Assembly: GCF_023159225.1 (NCBI RefSeq)
Contig: NC_063188.1
Span: 13,661,086-13,725,085 of the forward strand
Source: Perognathus longimembris pacificus
Taxonomy: Eukaryota > Chordata > Mammalia > Rodentia > Heteromyidae
Direction: 5' to 3'
DNA: 64,000 nt
The notes beneath the pieces are model-generated. The model was not told the DNA's origin. It ran no database searches and saw nothing but the letters and a program-made list of their open reading frames with translations. Below are positions 44,711 to 54,961 of this stretch, piece by piece (within the stretch, counting starts at the first letter, position 1; each line of letters starts with the position of its first letter). The position numbers and the translations under genes are program-made.

Positions 44711-45379
44711 GTCATTCAATAAATCTTAATTTAAAACGAAATGCTGACACTTCTCCTAAACAATTCAACCATCAAGCATTCTAGAAAGTTTCCTCATGTA
44801 TCTTCAAGTGGGAGTCCATAGGTCAAGCCACTTAGGACGTTCTCTTTCTTTTAGGAGGATTAAGGCATGCATTATAAACCAGCCAGGCTGATGGAAAGGC
44901 GTGAGGCCCACATCACTTCCCTAATCTTGATCTTGACCAAGGCTCTCTACCTTTCTGGCCTCTATTTCCACACTTTATCCCATGATCCTTACCTTTAGGG
45001 ACCTTACAAGGCAGCTTCAAGTAAGTGTCAAGAGGAATGACAAGACATTCCTAGCTCTAAAAGTTGCTCAGAAATGAACAGAAAAAAAGCTGATGAGAAA
45101 CAGTTCTTTTTGTTCCCTGTTGAGGTAGAAGCTGAATGACCAGATGTCAGAGAATTTCCATCCCATTCGTATAACATTCTATCAGATAATGCTCTGTGTG
45201 TGTGTGTGTGTATGTGTGTGCGTGTGTGTGCATGGGATAGGTATGTAAGAACACATACAGATGGCAAGCAGGCATGCAGAAGATACTGCACTTTCTAGGC
45301 AATGATCTACCACTTGAGCTACACCGCTAGTGCCAGAGGCTGTTTATGTGGCTCTTGTCTTGACAGTCATAAAATATCA
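44711..45379. other. Unique sequence with a (TG)n
   Basis: (TG)n at 45194-45231; no gene signal. Confidence 0.5.
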
Positions 45380-45571
45380 ACCAGGTGCTAGTGGCTGATG
45401 CCTGGAAGAAATTCCAGGATCACAATCTGAAGCCATCCCAGGCTGGAAAATTTGTGAGACTGTTACTGCCAAGGAACCAGCAAAAAGCTGGAAGTAGAGC
45501 TGTGACCCAAGTGATAGAGCACCAGCTCTGGGACAGTGCACAAGTCCTGAGCTCTAACACCAGTACTACCA
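45380..45571 (+). repeat. Composite SINE, family B, internally deleted
   Basis: ACCAGGTGCTAGTGGCTGAT; the CCTGTAATCCTAGCTACTC segment is missing. Right arm GGAAGTAGAGCTGTGACCC. Confidence 0.8.
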
Positions 45572-47931
45572 CAAAAACAAAATCGAATTTTTGGCTCGAC
45601 TTAGATATCTTTTATTTGTATAGACATTCTTCTCTGCTCACAGAGCTATTCCTGTCATCACAATGCCACAAAACAAGGCATTTCTACCTTCTGCAATATG
45701 CATTCTAAACTGTATGTTTCCTAGAAACCACAGATAACCTTCTTATCAAAGGAGCCTTGTCTGAGCCTTTTGTGCTTTTCAGGAGTCAAGAGAGGGTGGA
45801 TGGTCTCGATTAAGTGTGTGTGTGCATGCACTAGGAGGCTACATTCTGGGGAGGGCGCATGCGCACGTGCCACGTGCTCAGAGAGGTGGCAAAGCCCTGG
45901 CAGGAGCATCTAATTCCATTCTCTGCCTCCTCGTGCTAACACCTGGAAACCATCAGGGGCCAATGGACCTTCATTTGGTTTGGGGCAGAATTCCAGAGGC
46001 TACTAAGGGGTTAAAATATGGCTGGGGCTGCTTTGGGGTTAAAAGCATTACACAGACACAAACCTACCTAGTCTTTTCAAATGATAAAGGACTCTGGGGC
46101 TTTGTGACACACAGTGTCATTTTCTGAAACCAATCAAACTCAAATAAATGATTACATTAAAACCTAAACTGGATTAGAGGCAGGCATTTGGGATTTTTTT
46201 CCTTACATTTTATGGAAATTATGAAATGCATCCCTCTGTTCATCCCTCTGTTTAAAATTAAACCAACTCAGCGTCTCTGCATGAAAAAGGAGTTCCCATG
46301 ACCTGAGATTTGCCATTTCACTGAAAGGACAGCTTATTGTATTTATTTGAAAATATTTGTGTTCACCTAGGGGATGCCTTACCATGGTCATGAAGCCTTT
46401 ATTATGGTTTGATTTCACATTGGACTACTTACCTTTTAGTTACTGAATGTGCAACCCAATGAAAATCGTTCTCTTCCAAAGAGCTTGGACTCTTGTTTAT
46501 TTCACAACCTTTATTTGTGTATGAGATGAACCATGACATTTAAACTACGCTTGATAGCTTAACCGATTATAAGAATAAAACCAGATGGCCCAAACAAAAA
46601 TAATACTTTGATTGCTTTCAAATTCAATGTCAAAAATTAAAAACAGCTTTCAAAAAGCCTTGATTTTTTTTTCCAGACACGACTCTGAGTCATATATATG
46701 TACATGTGGCTTTTTTTTGCCTAGCAAAATTAGAAGTATATTAAACAAAAAAATTAACAATGATGATTAGGAGGCTGAGAAGCATTTTTCTGCTCATTTT
46801 CTATATTTCCCAATTTTTCTGCAATTACTTTGAGAAGGAAAAAAAAAACCATTCACGACGGCTTTTTAGTGTAATTTTAATGGAGTCATTTTTAGGACTC
46901 AGTCAAGGTGTTTTCAGGCTTTAGCAGTTCATAATTCTTCCACACGTATGAATAATGTGCAGTTACTTTAACACTGTGCTTCACAGGGTTGAAAAATAGA
47001 ACTGGCCCCCGGAGTCTTTAAAACAAATGCAAATTCTACAAAAGCAGTTATTTCATTTCGAACTTACTTTCATGTACCTTCAATATCATTAGTATTAATC
47101 ACGATCCTCACTTTCTTTGAGAGCAATGAACCAACTAATTCTTTTACACTGGGCTATAAAAGAAAGTCGATTTAAAAAGGCTGTCAAACCTTGCACGAGT
47201 TTGCGGAGCAAACTTAAAATGTGACTACTCTCATTTCTAAGTGAAAGAGTTCACGAAGTCTTAGGAGCCTTTCTTCTTTCTTTCCCCCCACATTTGTAGA
47301 AAAATTTTTTATTCCAACTTGGATTCCTTTTTCTTCAAATCAGCTGCAAGAAAGTGAACTCTAACTGTGTTACAAATCAAAGTTCTGACAGTTATATTTC
47401 CCTGAGATAATTGCATGCTGCTTTGGACTTTCCTTTTTCCCCTCTGTTTTCCTTTGTTGTGACAACAAGATTCTGGGAAAACAATATACAAATGCTAACA
47501 ATATTGTCCTGGGTGTATGGGATTTTTTAAATAAGGAAGTCTTGAACCAAAAAAGCTTCCAGGAGTCTATGGAGTGAGTTCTTTCTCCAAACGATTCCAA
47601 ATCCAGATGTGGAAATGTTTAGCTAATTCCTCTCTCCATTCTCCATGTGAAGAGTTCATACTTGCCTCAACGACATTACAGGAGCTGGGGATACAAAAAT
47701 CCTATCTGCTTTCCAGGAGATTTGTGTGAAACTTCTTACTTTGCTCCCTAATAGCACAAAACTGGTTTATTAGACTTTAGCTTTGGTTTGTTTAAAAAAA
47801 AATTTCTTCCTGACATCAAAAATGCTTTGGGATTAGACTAATATTCAATCTTTTTGAACAGTGTTAAGAAATAGCATTCATAGTAAGAAAATTTCAATCT
47901 ACTCTTTTAGTGATTTTGAAATACATAATAC
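45572..47931. other. Repeat-free 2.36-kb block, candidate conserved regulatory DNA
   Basis: No SINE, LINE or microsatellite recognised, whereas the rest of the window averages a repeat every few hundred bases. AT-rich and complex. Contains an exact octamer ATGCAAAT at 47027-47034. Confidence 0.5.
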
Positions 47932-48095
47932 ATTATTAACTATAATCACCATGCAATAGATCTCAGAAATTTATTTTTCCTGTCTCACTGAAACACTACA
48001 ACCATCTCCCCTCTCCCTGACTATACTCCGCACCCCAGCTCTCTGAAAACCACTGTTCTACTCTCAATTTTGAGAAAAATATAAGATGATGGATA
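47932..48095 (+). repeat. L1M 3' UTR fragment
   Basis: TTAACTATAATCACCATGCA, ATAGATCTCAGAAATTTATT, TGTCTCACTGAAACACTACA, AAACCACTGTTCTACTCTC. Confidence 0.8.
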
Positions 48096-48159
48096 TGTCC
48101 AACAGTTGGATTTAATCAACATATACATATATCATCATATAACATTGTTCCCCATAAAT

Positions 48160-48475
48160 ACAATCAGCCCAGTGCCCACAGATTCCATATTCACAGATCA
48201 AAAAATATCTAGGGGGAAAAACTATATCTGTACTGACTGTACATGCACTGTTTTCTTGTAATTATTCTCTAAGCTGTACAACATAAAAACTATGTCCATA
48301 GCCGTTATTATATTCAATATATAAGTAATCTAGAGATGATTTAAAGTACACAGAAGGATGTATAAAGGTTGAATGTCCCTTTGTATAATGGACTTAAGCA
48401 CGTGCAGGTTTTGGTACTGCTCAAGTTCCTGGAACAAATTTCTTACAGATACGTAGGGCTAACTGTATATACAAT
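48160..48475 (-). mobile_element. MER2/Tigger-like DNA transposon fossil
   Basis: AATCAGCCCAGTGCCCACAG, TCTGTACTGACTGTACATGC, AATTATTCTCTAAGCTGTAC, AGTAATCTAGAGATGATTTA and GGCTAACTGTATAT fit MER2 in opposite orientation to 6537-7195. No transposase. Confidence 0.7.
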
Positions 48476-48498
48476 TATTATTTGTCAATTTTTTTAAG

Positions 48499-48573
48499 AC
48501 AGAAGTGCAGCTGTGGCTCAAGTGACAGAGTGCTAGCTTTGGGCACAAAAGCTCAGGGATAGAGCCCAGGCAC
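48499..48573 (+). repeat. Solitary Geo-type right monomer
   Basis: AGAAGTGCAGCTGTGGCTCA to GGGATAGAGCCCAGGCAC. No left arm, so it is a 5'-truncated SINE. Confidence 0.8.
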
Positions 48574-49453
48574 TAAAAAAAAATTCACTACGAAAAGAAT
48601 GATGATCCATGCTAAGTGGATTTTTTAGCATAACAAATAACAAGAATGAAATGAAGTGGCAATTCTTTCTTCCTTTTTTCTTCTTTTTTATTTGTCTAGG
48701 CCAACCTCTTCCATCTTTGTTTATAAGAAGGAAAAAGGTGGGCTGTTTTGGTTTCTCATGCTGTCACTCCTTTGCTAATCTAATTTTATCATTTTGGGTG
48801 AGTAATATAAATATCTTTTAAATATGTGCACTTCTATTCTGAGCATAACTTAAAAAGCAGGTTGATTACAGGAAAAATAAGAAATAGAGCTCCTATTCCT
48901 AAAAGGAAACAGTCCATTACTTTTTTTTTTTACTCTTAATGTAAAGGATTTATTAAGAATTAAGTGTATTGAAGAGTTCTTTAAAGAGAGAAAGAGAGAG
49001 AGAGGGAGAGACAGAGGGAAAAACTCTGTAGGAGCTAATGGGAAATGTATATACATAGACCACGTTTTGAAAAACAGAAAGCTACTTGTGCTCTGTAGCT
49101 GCAAGGAAAGCAAATATTTTGCAGCCAGGTGCAATGGGCCTCTCTGTGGCTCGCTTCAGGGCCGTGTGTAGCATAGTTGAGCCCAGCTTGCTTAGACAAA
49201 TGTATCTCGGCTCACTGTGAGGAGAATTTGTCATCAAGTGCAAATGGAAGGGGGTCTGGTAATGCAAACCCAGAAACCTACTTTCTAATAGCCCAGCTAT
49301 GTGAGCAGGAAGTGGAACAGGGTAAGCGGTTCTGTCTGCATTTATTTCTTCCCCAGCTTCCCCCCTCAATTTGGAAGATTGCTGGAGGCTTTTAACTAGA
49401 ACTCTGTCCATAGCCCCTGGGCTGCTAAATACCTGCGTGCACATGAGCGCGTG

Positions 49454-49454
<1 letters not shown>

Positions 49455-49505
<51 letters not shown>

Positions 49506-49507
49506 CA
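49455..49507 (+). repeat. (CA)n microsatellite
   Basis: About 25 CA units. Confidence 0.98.
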
Positions 49508-50522
49508 CCCCTCCACTTCCCATCTCCAGACTCTCCCCTCTTTGTGGCCCCTTTGTAAGCGGAGCTTAACTTCTCCCTCCCTTCCCCAGATCCCATCCCA
49601 CCAGCACATCTCAGCTAGGTGTTAGAAAAGCCAGCTGATGTGATAAGTTCACACTGTGTTATAAATGACTTATGACCATCCTCCAGCAGATAGTCCTCTC
49701 TCCCTCCCTCTCTCGCTATCTCCCCCTGCTCCCCCTCCACACAGCCCTCTCCCCTTCCCTGGAAATGGCAAGCAACTGGGAAAGAGCAGCTGCCCCATTT
49801 TTTGATGACCTGTACTCAACCAAAAGGAGCCATTCCCAAAGTTTGGCATTGAGCAGAGCCTTTGCAAACTCATTAGTGAGTACACTGTGCTCTCCTCCTA
49901 ATCGCCCCGTTCATCCCTCTCACCTCAAGATTGCACAGCCTTCAATGTTGCACTAACTTCCTTTTAAAGCTTTTTTCTGAACTCAGGAGTGCGTTGTCAC
50001 CCACACAGGCATCTTCATTTATTGCTCCCATCACATGGCCATCTGTTCCTGGCTTGGAGAAAACCAGAGGAAATGGATTCTATCCTGTCCAAGTTTGGAC
50101 ATTTGTACTAAAATGATCCCACAAACTCACCCATGTCCCTGAACCCCTTCCCTCAGACTGATTCAGTGCAGTGATTCACCAAGTGGGTGTGGGGCAAGGA
50201 GGTCCTGTAAAATGGTTGCTTGAGGACCCACCATCTTGTTTCTCAGAGAATCTAGGCATTTCATAACTGTATTTGGATTATCTATGAGAACAAGGAGAAT
50301 GGGATGAGGATAAAAAAGATATCTGAGAGAGAATTGGATAGCTTAACTCCTGAGCAAGAACAGCTTTAAACTAGAGTCTCCATTTGGGGAAGTTCACAAA
50401 CAAAACTGGAATGAATGAATGGTTTCCTTGATCTAGTGTTGGAACGATTTAACAAGGTTTAAGTTCAGAGCCCATCCTGGGATGTGCAATGTGCTGTCAA
50501 GGAAAGCAAGGAGAGAAGGAAG

Positions 50523-50590
<68 letters not shown>
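50523..50590 (+). repeat. (GA)n microsatellite
   Basis: About 33 GA units with one AA interruption. Confidence 0.98.
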
Positions 50591-50594
<4 letters not shown>

Positions 50595-50784
50595 ACAGGT
50601 AGTCTCCTTTAGACCAAGACAAGAATGGGGAGGTGAGGGGTGATTTTCTCAGCTACCCAAAGGAAGCTCAGCATGAAACATAAAGCATGCATCCTTCTGG
50701 ACCAACTCACATCAGGATTTATTTGTTTTTGTTGTTGTTTTGTTTGTTTTAGTTTGGAGGTCTGATAGAATGTACAGAGATAGG

Positions 50785-50788
<4 letters not shown>

Positions 50789-50832
<44 letters not shown>
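50789..50832 (+). repeat. (GT)n microsatellite
   Basis: 22 GT units. Confidence 0.98.
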
Positions 50833-50834
<2 letters not shown>

Positions 50835-51084
50835 CTGCTGCCTCTATTTTTGCTTTGGGGGGCTAAAAGGGAAGCATCCCGAGGAGAGACATTTCAGAAT
50901 GTACAAAGAGGAAAGGAAGGAGCCAGTTGAATCCCTTCGGCTTCTCTTTACACCCCAACACCCACAAGAGAATGAGGAGTCATTAAGGAAAGACAGAGAG
51001 ATAGTGAGCTTGAGCTGGACCAGTGAGAAACAAAGTGTTTCATCCGGGCCAATGCACTTGACTGGTGGCCTCCTATGCCATGGT

Positions 51085-51290
51085 TGCCCTCATTTTCCCC
51101 CGCCTCCCCCCTCCCCCTTTCCCTCTCCCCCCAAGAGTTGTGCAGTTGCTTTACACCAAATGGTTTTGTAAGTATTGCTTCTTTGTAAGTATTGGTTTGT
51201 CTTTTTATCCTTTGTCTCTCGATTTGGGTATTCCCTTTCCTTTTCCTAGTTTCAATACACATATATACAGTATTCAGCCATTTTCATTTT
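51085..51290 (-). repeat. L1 3' UTR fragment lacking its terminal 3' part
   Basis: CCCTCCCCCTTTCCCTCTCC, GTTGTGCAGTTGCTTTACAC, TTTGTCTCTCGATTTGGG parallel 3550-3700, but the GTAACAAACAGTACAAG end and A-tail are absent. GTAAGTATTG is duplicated internally. Confidence 0.7.
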
Positions 51291-51326
51291 TAAAATGAAA
51301 GCTGAGTTGGACAATAGTTCATGGTG

Positions 51327-51850
51327 TCCTCCCTCTCTCCTTCCCTCTTTTCCTTTCTTCCTGCCTTCTTTCCTTCTTCCCTTCCTTCCTTCTTCCATTT
51401 CTTCCTTCCTTCCCTCCCTCCCTCTTTTTTCCCTCTTCAGGTCCCTTACTCTTTCAGTTTCCCTCCCTCATTTCTTCCACCTCTCCTTCTCCTCCCATCC
51501 TTCTTTCTCTCTCCCTTCCTTCCTCCATCCCTTTCTTCCTTCTTGTCCTTTTCCTTCCTTCCTTCCTCCCTTCCTTTCTTCTTCCCTTCCTTCCTCTCTC
51601 TTCTCCCTCTACTTCTCTCTCTTCCCCTCTCCTTCTCCCTTTTCCTCTCAGCTCCCTTCTTCGCTTCCTCCCTCCCTCTCCTTCTTCTCCTTCACCCTTC
51701 CTTCTTTTTCCCTTTGCTTCTCTCATTTTTCATCCCTCCCTTCCTTCCTTTTCTCCTCCTATCTCCTCTCCCTTCATCTCTTTCCCTCTCCTTCTTCCTA
51801 TTTCTCTCACTTTCCCCCTTCCCTCTCTTCTTTCTTCACTTTTCATCTCC
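51327..51850 (+). repeat. 520-bp polypyrimidine (TTCC/CTTC) tract
   Basis: Nearly pure C/T on the + strand. Long low-complexity frames across it are artefacts. Confidence 0.95.
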
Positions 51851-52239
51851 TCCTGGTATCATTTTTAAAATGCCAAATCTTAGCTTTACTTTTTTTCTCT
51901 CCCTGCTACTCTGCCTACTGCTCCTTCAGACATAAAAGGCAACAGAAGTAGGATGTGGCCACAGAGCTTCCAACTAAGAAAAAGAGAAAAACCTGGTGAA
52001 CAGAAAAGAAGAATCTAATGCAAAGAAAATAGTTTTAGAAAATAGTTTGTCAATCGGTGTTAAAAGTGTAATTTAATGCCCTCTTTCTCCCTCCCCACAC
52101 TGACTTTCCTGGGATTTGAGCTCATGTCCTCACAATTGCTAGACAGGGCTCTATCACTTGAACCAAGTTTCTGGCCCTCCCTTTGTAAAATATGGGACTT
52201 TTAAGTAGTTTGATGTGCAGTGGGCATTGAAAAATATAA
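51851..52239. other. Unique sequence with an ID-like remnant
   Basis: TTGAGCTCATGTCCTCACAA...CTATCACTTGAACC at 52105-52180 resembles an antisense ID element. Confidence 0.5.
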
Positions 52240-53030
52240 AGTTAAAACCCAGCATGTTTTTCTACATTGAGATTCCACTTCACCTCAGTCAGAATGGCTA
52301 TCATGAAGAAAACAAATAACCATACATGCTTGAAAAGGGAAGAAGCCTTATACAATCTTTGTAGAAATGCAAATTAGCGCAGCTACTATGGAAATCCATA
52401 TAGAGCTTACTAGAAGAAACTAGAACTTTCTGCTCTACTACTCCTGGGCATGTATCCAAAAGTGTGTAAGTCAGCAAGGAATTTACAATTGCAAGTTATA
52501 GAATCAGCTTAGGTGCTCATCAATTAATCAAGGGATGAATAACATGTGCTATATATACACAGTGGAGTTTTACTAGGCCATTAAAGAGGACTGAATTACT
52601 GAGAATGTGTCTCACGTGGTAGAGTGACTGCTTAGAAAGGAGGAGGAGGAAAAGAGAGTTGTTAAGTGACATTATTGTTTACTAGAAAAATGGGTAAAAG
52701 TATAAGTGAAATAAGTCAGTATCACACAGACTAGTATCATATGTTTTCTCACATATGGGGAAAACAAACTAAGGCAAAACAAAACAAGAAGATCATAAAA
52801 GTAAAAGGGAACTACTAGGGAAATAGAAGGTAAAAGGAAAAGCAGACACTTCATTGAAAATGAACTGTACAACTTGTGGATGGGGACAAGAGGAAAAAAC
52901 TGGGAGACAGCAAGGGAAGGAGTAACAATGTCCAGAAATAAGTGTTCTCATTATCTGACATATGAAACTCTGCCCCTCTGTATATCACCTTTATAATAAC
53001 AATAAAAAAACTAATAAAAAAGAAAGAAAG
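52240..53030 (+). repeat. L1 ORF2 end plus 3' UTR
   Basis: GATTCCACTTCACCTCAGTC, TATGGAAATCCATATAGAGC, CTCCTGGGCATGTATCCAAA, TAGGTGCTCATCAATTAATC, then GTAACAATGTCCAGAAATAA and CTTTATAATAACAATAAAAA. Confidence 0.85.
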
Positions 53031-53033
53031 AGG

Positions 53034-53120
53034 GGGTAAATATGATCAAAGTACATTTTATTCATGTATGGAAATATCACAATGAAATCCCTTTGTACAA
53101 TTAATATATGCTAATAAAAA
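53034..53120 (+). repeat. L1 3'-end fragment, second copy
   Basis: TATGATCAAAGTACATTTTA, TGGAAATATCACAATGAAAT, CTTTGTACAATTAATATATG and an AATAAAAA end. Confidence 0.75.
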
Positions 53121-53361
53121 GCCAGCATGTTTTTCTCTTTTCGCATTTCATTATTTTACAAAGTAGCCTAATGAATGTATCAGGAAATCCTCTGGCCTTA
53201 ATGACTTAGGATGCTACGGCTGGAGTTCGGGAAGCTTTCCTTTGCTCACTTTTAAGTGAGCCACTCTGCAAAATTGCTAAAATATGTGGTTGTCAGGAAT
53301 AAGCTACTTAAGGTTTTTTAAATTAATTATGTTACTAACAACGATAGAAAGGCAATAAGCA

Positions 53362-53545
53362 GTTGGGCACCAGTGGCTCACACCTGTAATCCTAGCAGTA
53401 TACCCAGGAGGCTGAGATCTGAGGATTGTGGTTCAAAGGCAGCCTGGTAAGGAAAGGTATAAGGTATGTGACCCTTATCTCCCATTAACCAGCAAAAAGC
53501 TGAAAGTAGAACTGTGACGAAAAAGCTTCCCACTGGCACAAAGAT
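53362..53545 (+). repeat. Composite SINE, family B, degraded right arm
   Basis: GGGCACCAGTGGCTCACACC; CATTAACCAGCAAAAAGCTG; right arm mostly lost. Confidence 0.8.
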
Positions 53546-53653
53546 AAAAGAAGCCATTATAGAGCTGGGAGTGTACCTTAGGCACTGAGTGCTTGCCTGA
53601 CACATGTAACTCCCTGGGTTACTGAAAAAAAAAGTGCAAAAGAAGCCATTATA
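53546..53653 (+). repeat. ID-like SINE with 16-bp target duplication
   Basis: AAAAGAAGCCATTATA at 53546-53561 and 53638-53653 around GAGCTGGGAGTGTACCTTAG...A9. Confidence 0.92.
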
Positions 53654-53866
53654 GGGTCTGGGAATGTAGCTTAGTGGTAGAGTGCTTGCCTAGCATGCAT
53701 GAAGCGCTGGGATCGATTCATACACAGAAAAAGGCACAAGTGGCGCTGTGGCTCAAGTGGTAGGTAGAGTGCTAGCCTTGAGCAAAAAGAAGCCAGGGAC
53801 AGTGCTCAGGCCCTGAGTCCAAGCCCCAGGACTGGCCTCAAAAAAAAAAAAAAAGAAGCCATTATA
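53638..53866 (+). repeat. IDL-Geo SINE reusing the same target
   Basis: AAAAGAAGCCATTATA at 53638-53653 and 53851-53866. The body carries a GTAGGTAG duplication in the right-arm A box and a short deletion at the left-arm end. Confidence 0.93.
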
Positions 53867-54013
53867 AACATCAATAAACATGTGAATCCTAACAATGAAA
53901 TTAAAATTGAATTATATCTCGCCTACATGTTCTCTTCTTAATGATTTAGGAATGGGCTTTTGTTAAAAGGCAAATGAAGATGACATTTAAACTTTCAATT
54001 GAAAGTACTATGA
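53867..54013. other. Intron end before PLAC1, with a 16-bp perfect palindrome
   Basis: ACTTTCAATTGAAAGT at 53991-54006 is its own reverse complement. Otherwise unique AT-rich DNA. Confidence 0.7.
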
Positions 54014-54042
54014 TTTCTGTCTTGTGTTTTTGTGTGCCTTAG
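54014..54042 (+). other. PLAC1: Splice acceptor of the PLAC1 coding exon
   Basis: A T/G-rich, pyrimidine-biased tract runs into CCTTAG, with AG at 54041-54042. It lies 59 nt before the start codon, and no other AG with a comparable tract lies between it and the ATG. PLAC1 in other mammals has non-coding 5' exons spliced to a coding last exon, which fits. The exact exon edge is inferred. Confidence 0.7.
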
Positions 54043-54101
54043 AACTCCTCTCTGGACCGCTTTCCTGTGTCCTGTGGGTTGTTACCTGATCGGCTGCAAG
54101 G
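54043..54101 (+). other. PLAC1: 5' UTR part of the PLAC1 coding exon
   Basis: These 59 nt separate the predicted acceptor from the ATG. They contain no upstream ATG. The upstream exon or exons were not identified. Confidence 0.65.
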
Positions 54102-54734
54102 ATGAAGGTGTTTGAGTTCGTAGCGGGCCTGATCTTCTTCGCCGCCGCGTTTTCGGTCTGTTCTGGACAGAGCTCATTGACTGTACTGTGTTCCATGGAT
54201 TGGTTCATGGTCACGGTCCACCCATTCATGCTGAACAACGATGTATACGTCCACTTTTATGAGCTGCACCTAGGCCTAGGTTGTCCTCCTAATCATGTTC
54301 AGCCCCATTTCTACCAGTTCACCTACCGTGTTACTGAATGTGGCATTAGAGTCAAGGTCGTCTCGGAGGACGTAGTGATCTATAGCACTGAGATCCACTA
54401 TGCCTCCAAGGGCACGTCATCTCGCTATGTGATCCCAGTGTCCTGCGCGGCCCCCAGGCGCTCCCCTTGGCTCACTAGGCCCTATCCCACAAGAGTAGCC
54501 AGAGAGGGTTCTGCGGCTGCTCCCAATGATAAACCATGCTGTGAGATGTTAAACTCGTCCGACCAAAGGCCCGTCTGCGATTGTCCACCTTATGTCTTCA
54601 ACGGAGAACGTACCCAGAATGCACCTCAGCAAGCAGAGGCCCAGGTGGACCATCCTACGCCGTCACCTCAATATACTGCCGCGTCTTCTGAGGACTGGTG
54701 TCTTCGCTCCGATGATCTGATGGGGCCCATGTGA
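54102..54734 (+). CDS. PLAC1: Placenta-specific protein 1, intact single-exon coding region
   Basis: The 210-residue product is recognised as PLAC1, a secreted or membrane-associated trophoblast protein needed for normal placental growth and re-expressed in many tumours (family knowledge). Visible features: a hydrophobic signal peptide at about residues 1-22 ending at SG/Q; a ZP-N-like domain at about 28-118 with the near-diagnostic stretches DWFMVTVHPFMLNND and HLGLGCPPNHVQPH; core cysteines at 30, 61, 80 and 115, expected to form the two ZP-N disulfides. A proline- and cysteine-rich tail follows, with Cys 146, 147, 159, 161 and 200 and one N-glycosylation sequon at Asn151. There is no transmembrane segment. 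Length is close to the human 212 residues as I recall it. The start has A at -3 and is the first ATG of the exon. There is no frameshift or premature stop. A splice acceptor upstream, a 3' UTR with polyA signals, and no flanking A-tail or target duplication argue for the native gene rather than a retrocopy. Confidence 0.97.
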   Translation: MKVFEFVAGLIFFAAAFSVCSGQSSLTVLCSMDWFMVTVHPFMLNNDVYVHFYELHLGLGCPPNHVQPHFYQFTYRVTECGIRVKVVSEDVVIYSTEIHYASKGTSSRYVIPVSCAAPRRSPWLTRPYPTRVAREGSAAAPNDKPCCEMLNSSDQRPVCDCPPYVFNGERTQNAPQQAEAQVDHPTPSPQYTAASSEDWCLRSDDLMGPM

Positions 54735-54931
54735 TTCTCCAGTCCAGAGTCTTCTGCAGATCAGTTTTAGAATTAGAATGTAGTGTCTCCTACTATTAGA
54801 CAAAATAAGTACCCTTAAGTGTCCTCCCAGGAGTCCTTTTCAGATAGGGCAACTCCTAGTAACTTCCAATTCCATTTGTAGTAGGGGTTTTTATATATCT
54901 TTTCGAAGAAAGAAAATTCTGATGGCATAAA

Positions 54932-54937
54932 AATAAA
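54932..54937 (+). terminator. PLAC1: Alternative polyadenylation signal AATAAA of PLAC1
   Basis: A second canonical hexamer 24 nt upstream of the main one. It could be used alternatively, but no strong GU-rich element lies at the expected distance. Confidence 0.45.
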
Positions 54938-54955
54938 CTTTCAGCATGTTTGTTT

Positions 54956-54961
54956 AATAAA
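54956..54961 (+). terminator. PLAC1: Main polyadenylation signal AATAAA of PLAC1
   Basis: Canonical AATAAA about 220 nt after the stop codon, with a GTGGTTTGCCTGG-type GU-rich element about 15 nt further on. It is favoured over the upstream signal because of this downstream element. Confidence 0.7.

Larger units (their letters stand above)
48574..51084. other. SINE-free 2.5-kb block with (CA)n, (GA)n, (GT)n
   Basis: Microsatellites at 49455-49507, 50523-50590 and 50789-50832. The unique part at 49600-49880 has an A|GTGAGT donor-like site at 49876 and is a weak candidate for a PLAC1 5' exon or promoter; no proof. Confidence 0.5.
1..54041 (+). other. PLAC1: Inferred PLAC1 intron and upstream region
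   Basis: No other gene is recognisable here, and PLAC1 is known to have 5' exons tens to over 100 kb upstream of its coding exon. The region is therefore probably intronic, at least in its right part. This is inference from the known gene layout; no upstream exon was found with confidence. Confidence 0.4.

Noticed and set aside
49082..49609. 175-codon minus-strand frame
   Set aside because: Runs through a (CA)n repeat and has no family resemblance.
51295..51951. 218- and 204-codon Ser/Phe/Leu/Pro-rich frames
   Set aside because: Translation of a polypyrimidine tract; no stop codons arise because of composition.
54008..54238. Minus-strand frame overlapping the PLAC1 start
   Set aside because: Shadow of the PLAC1 coding sequence.
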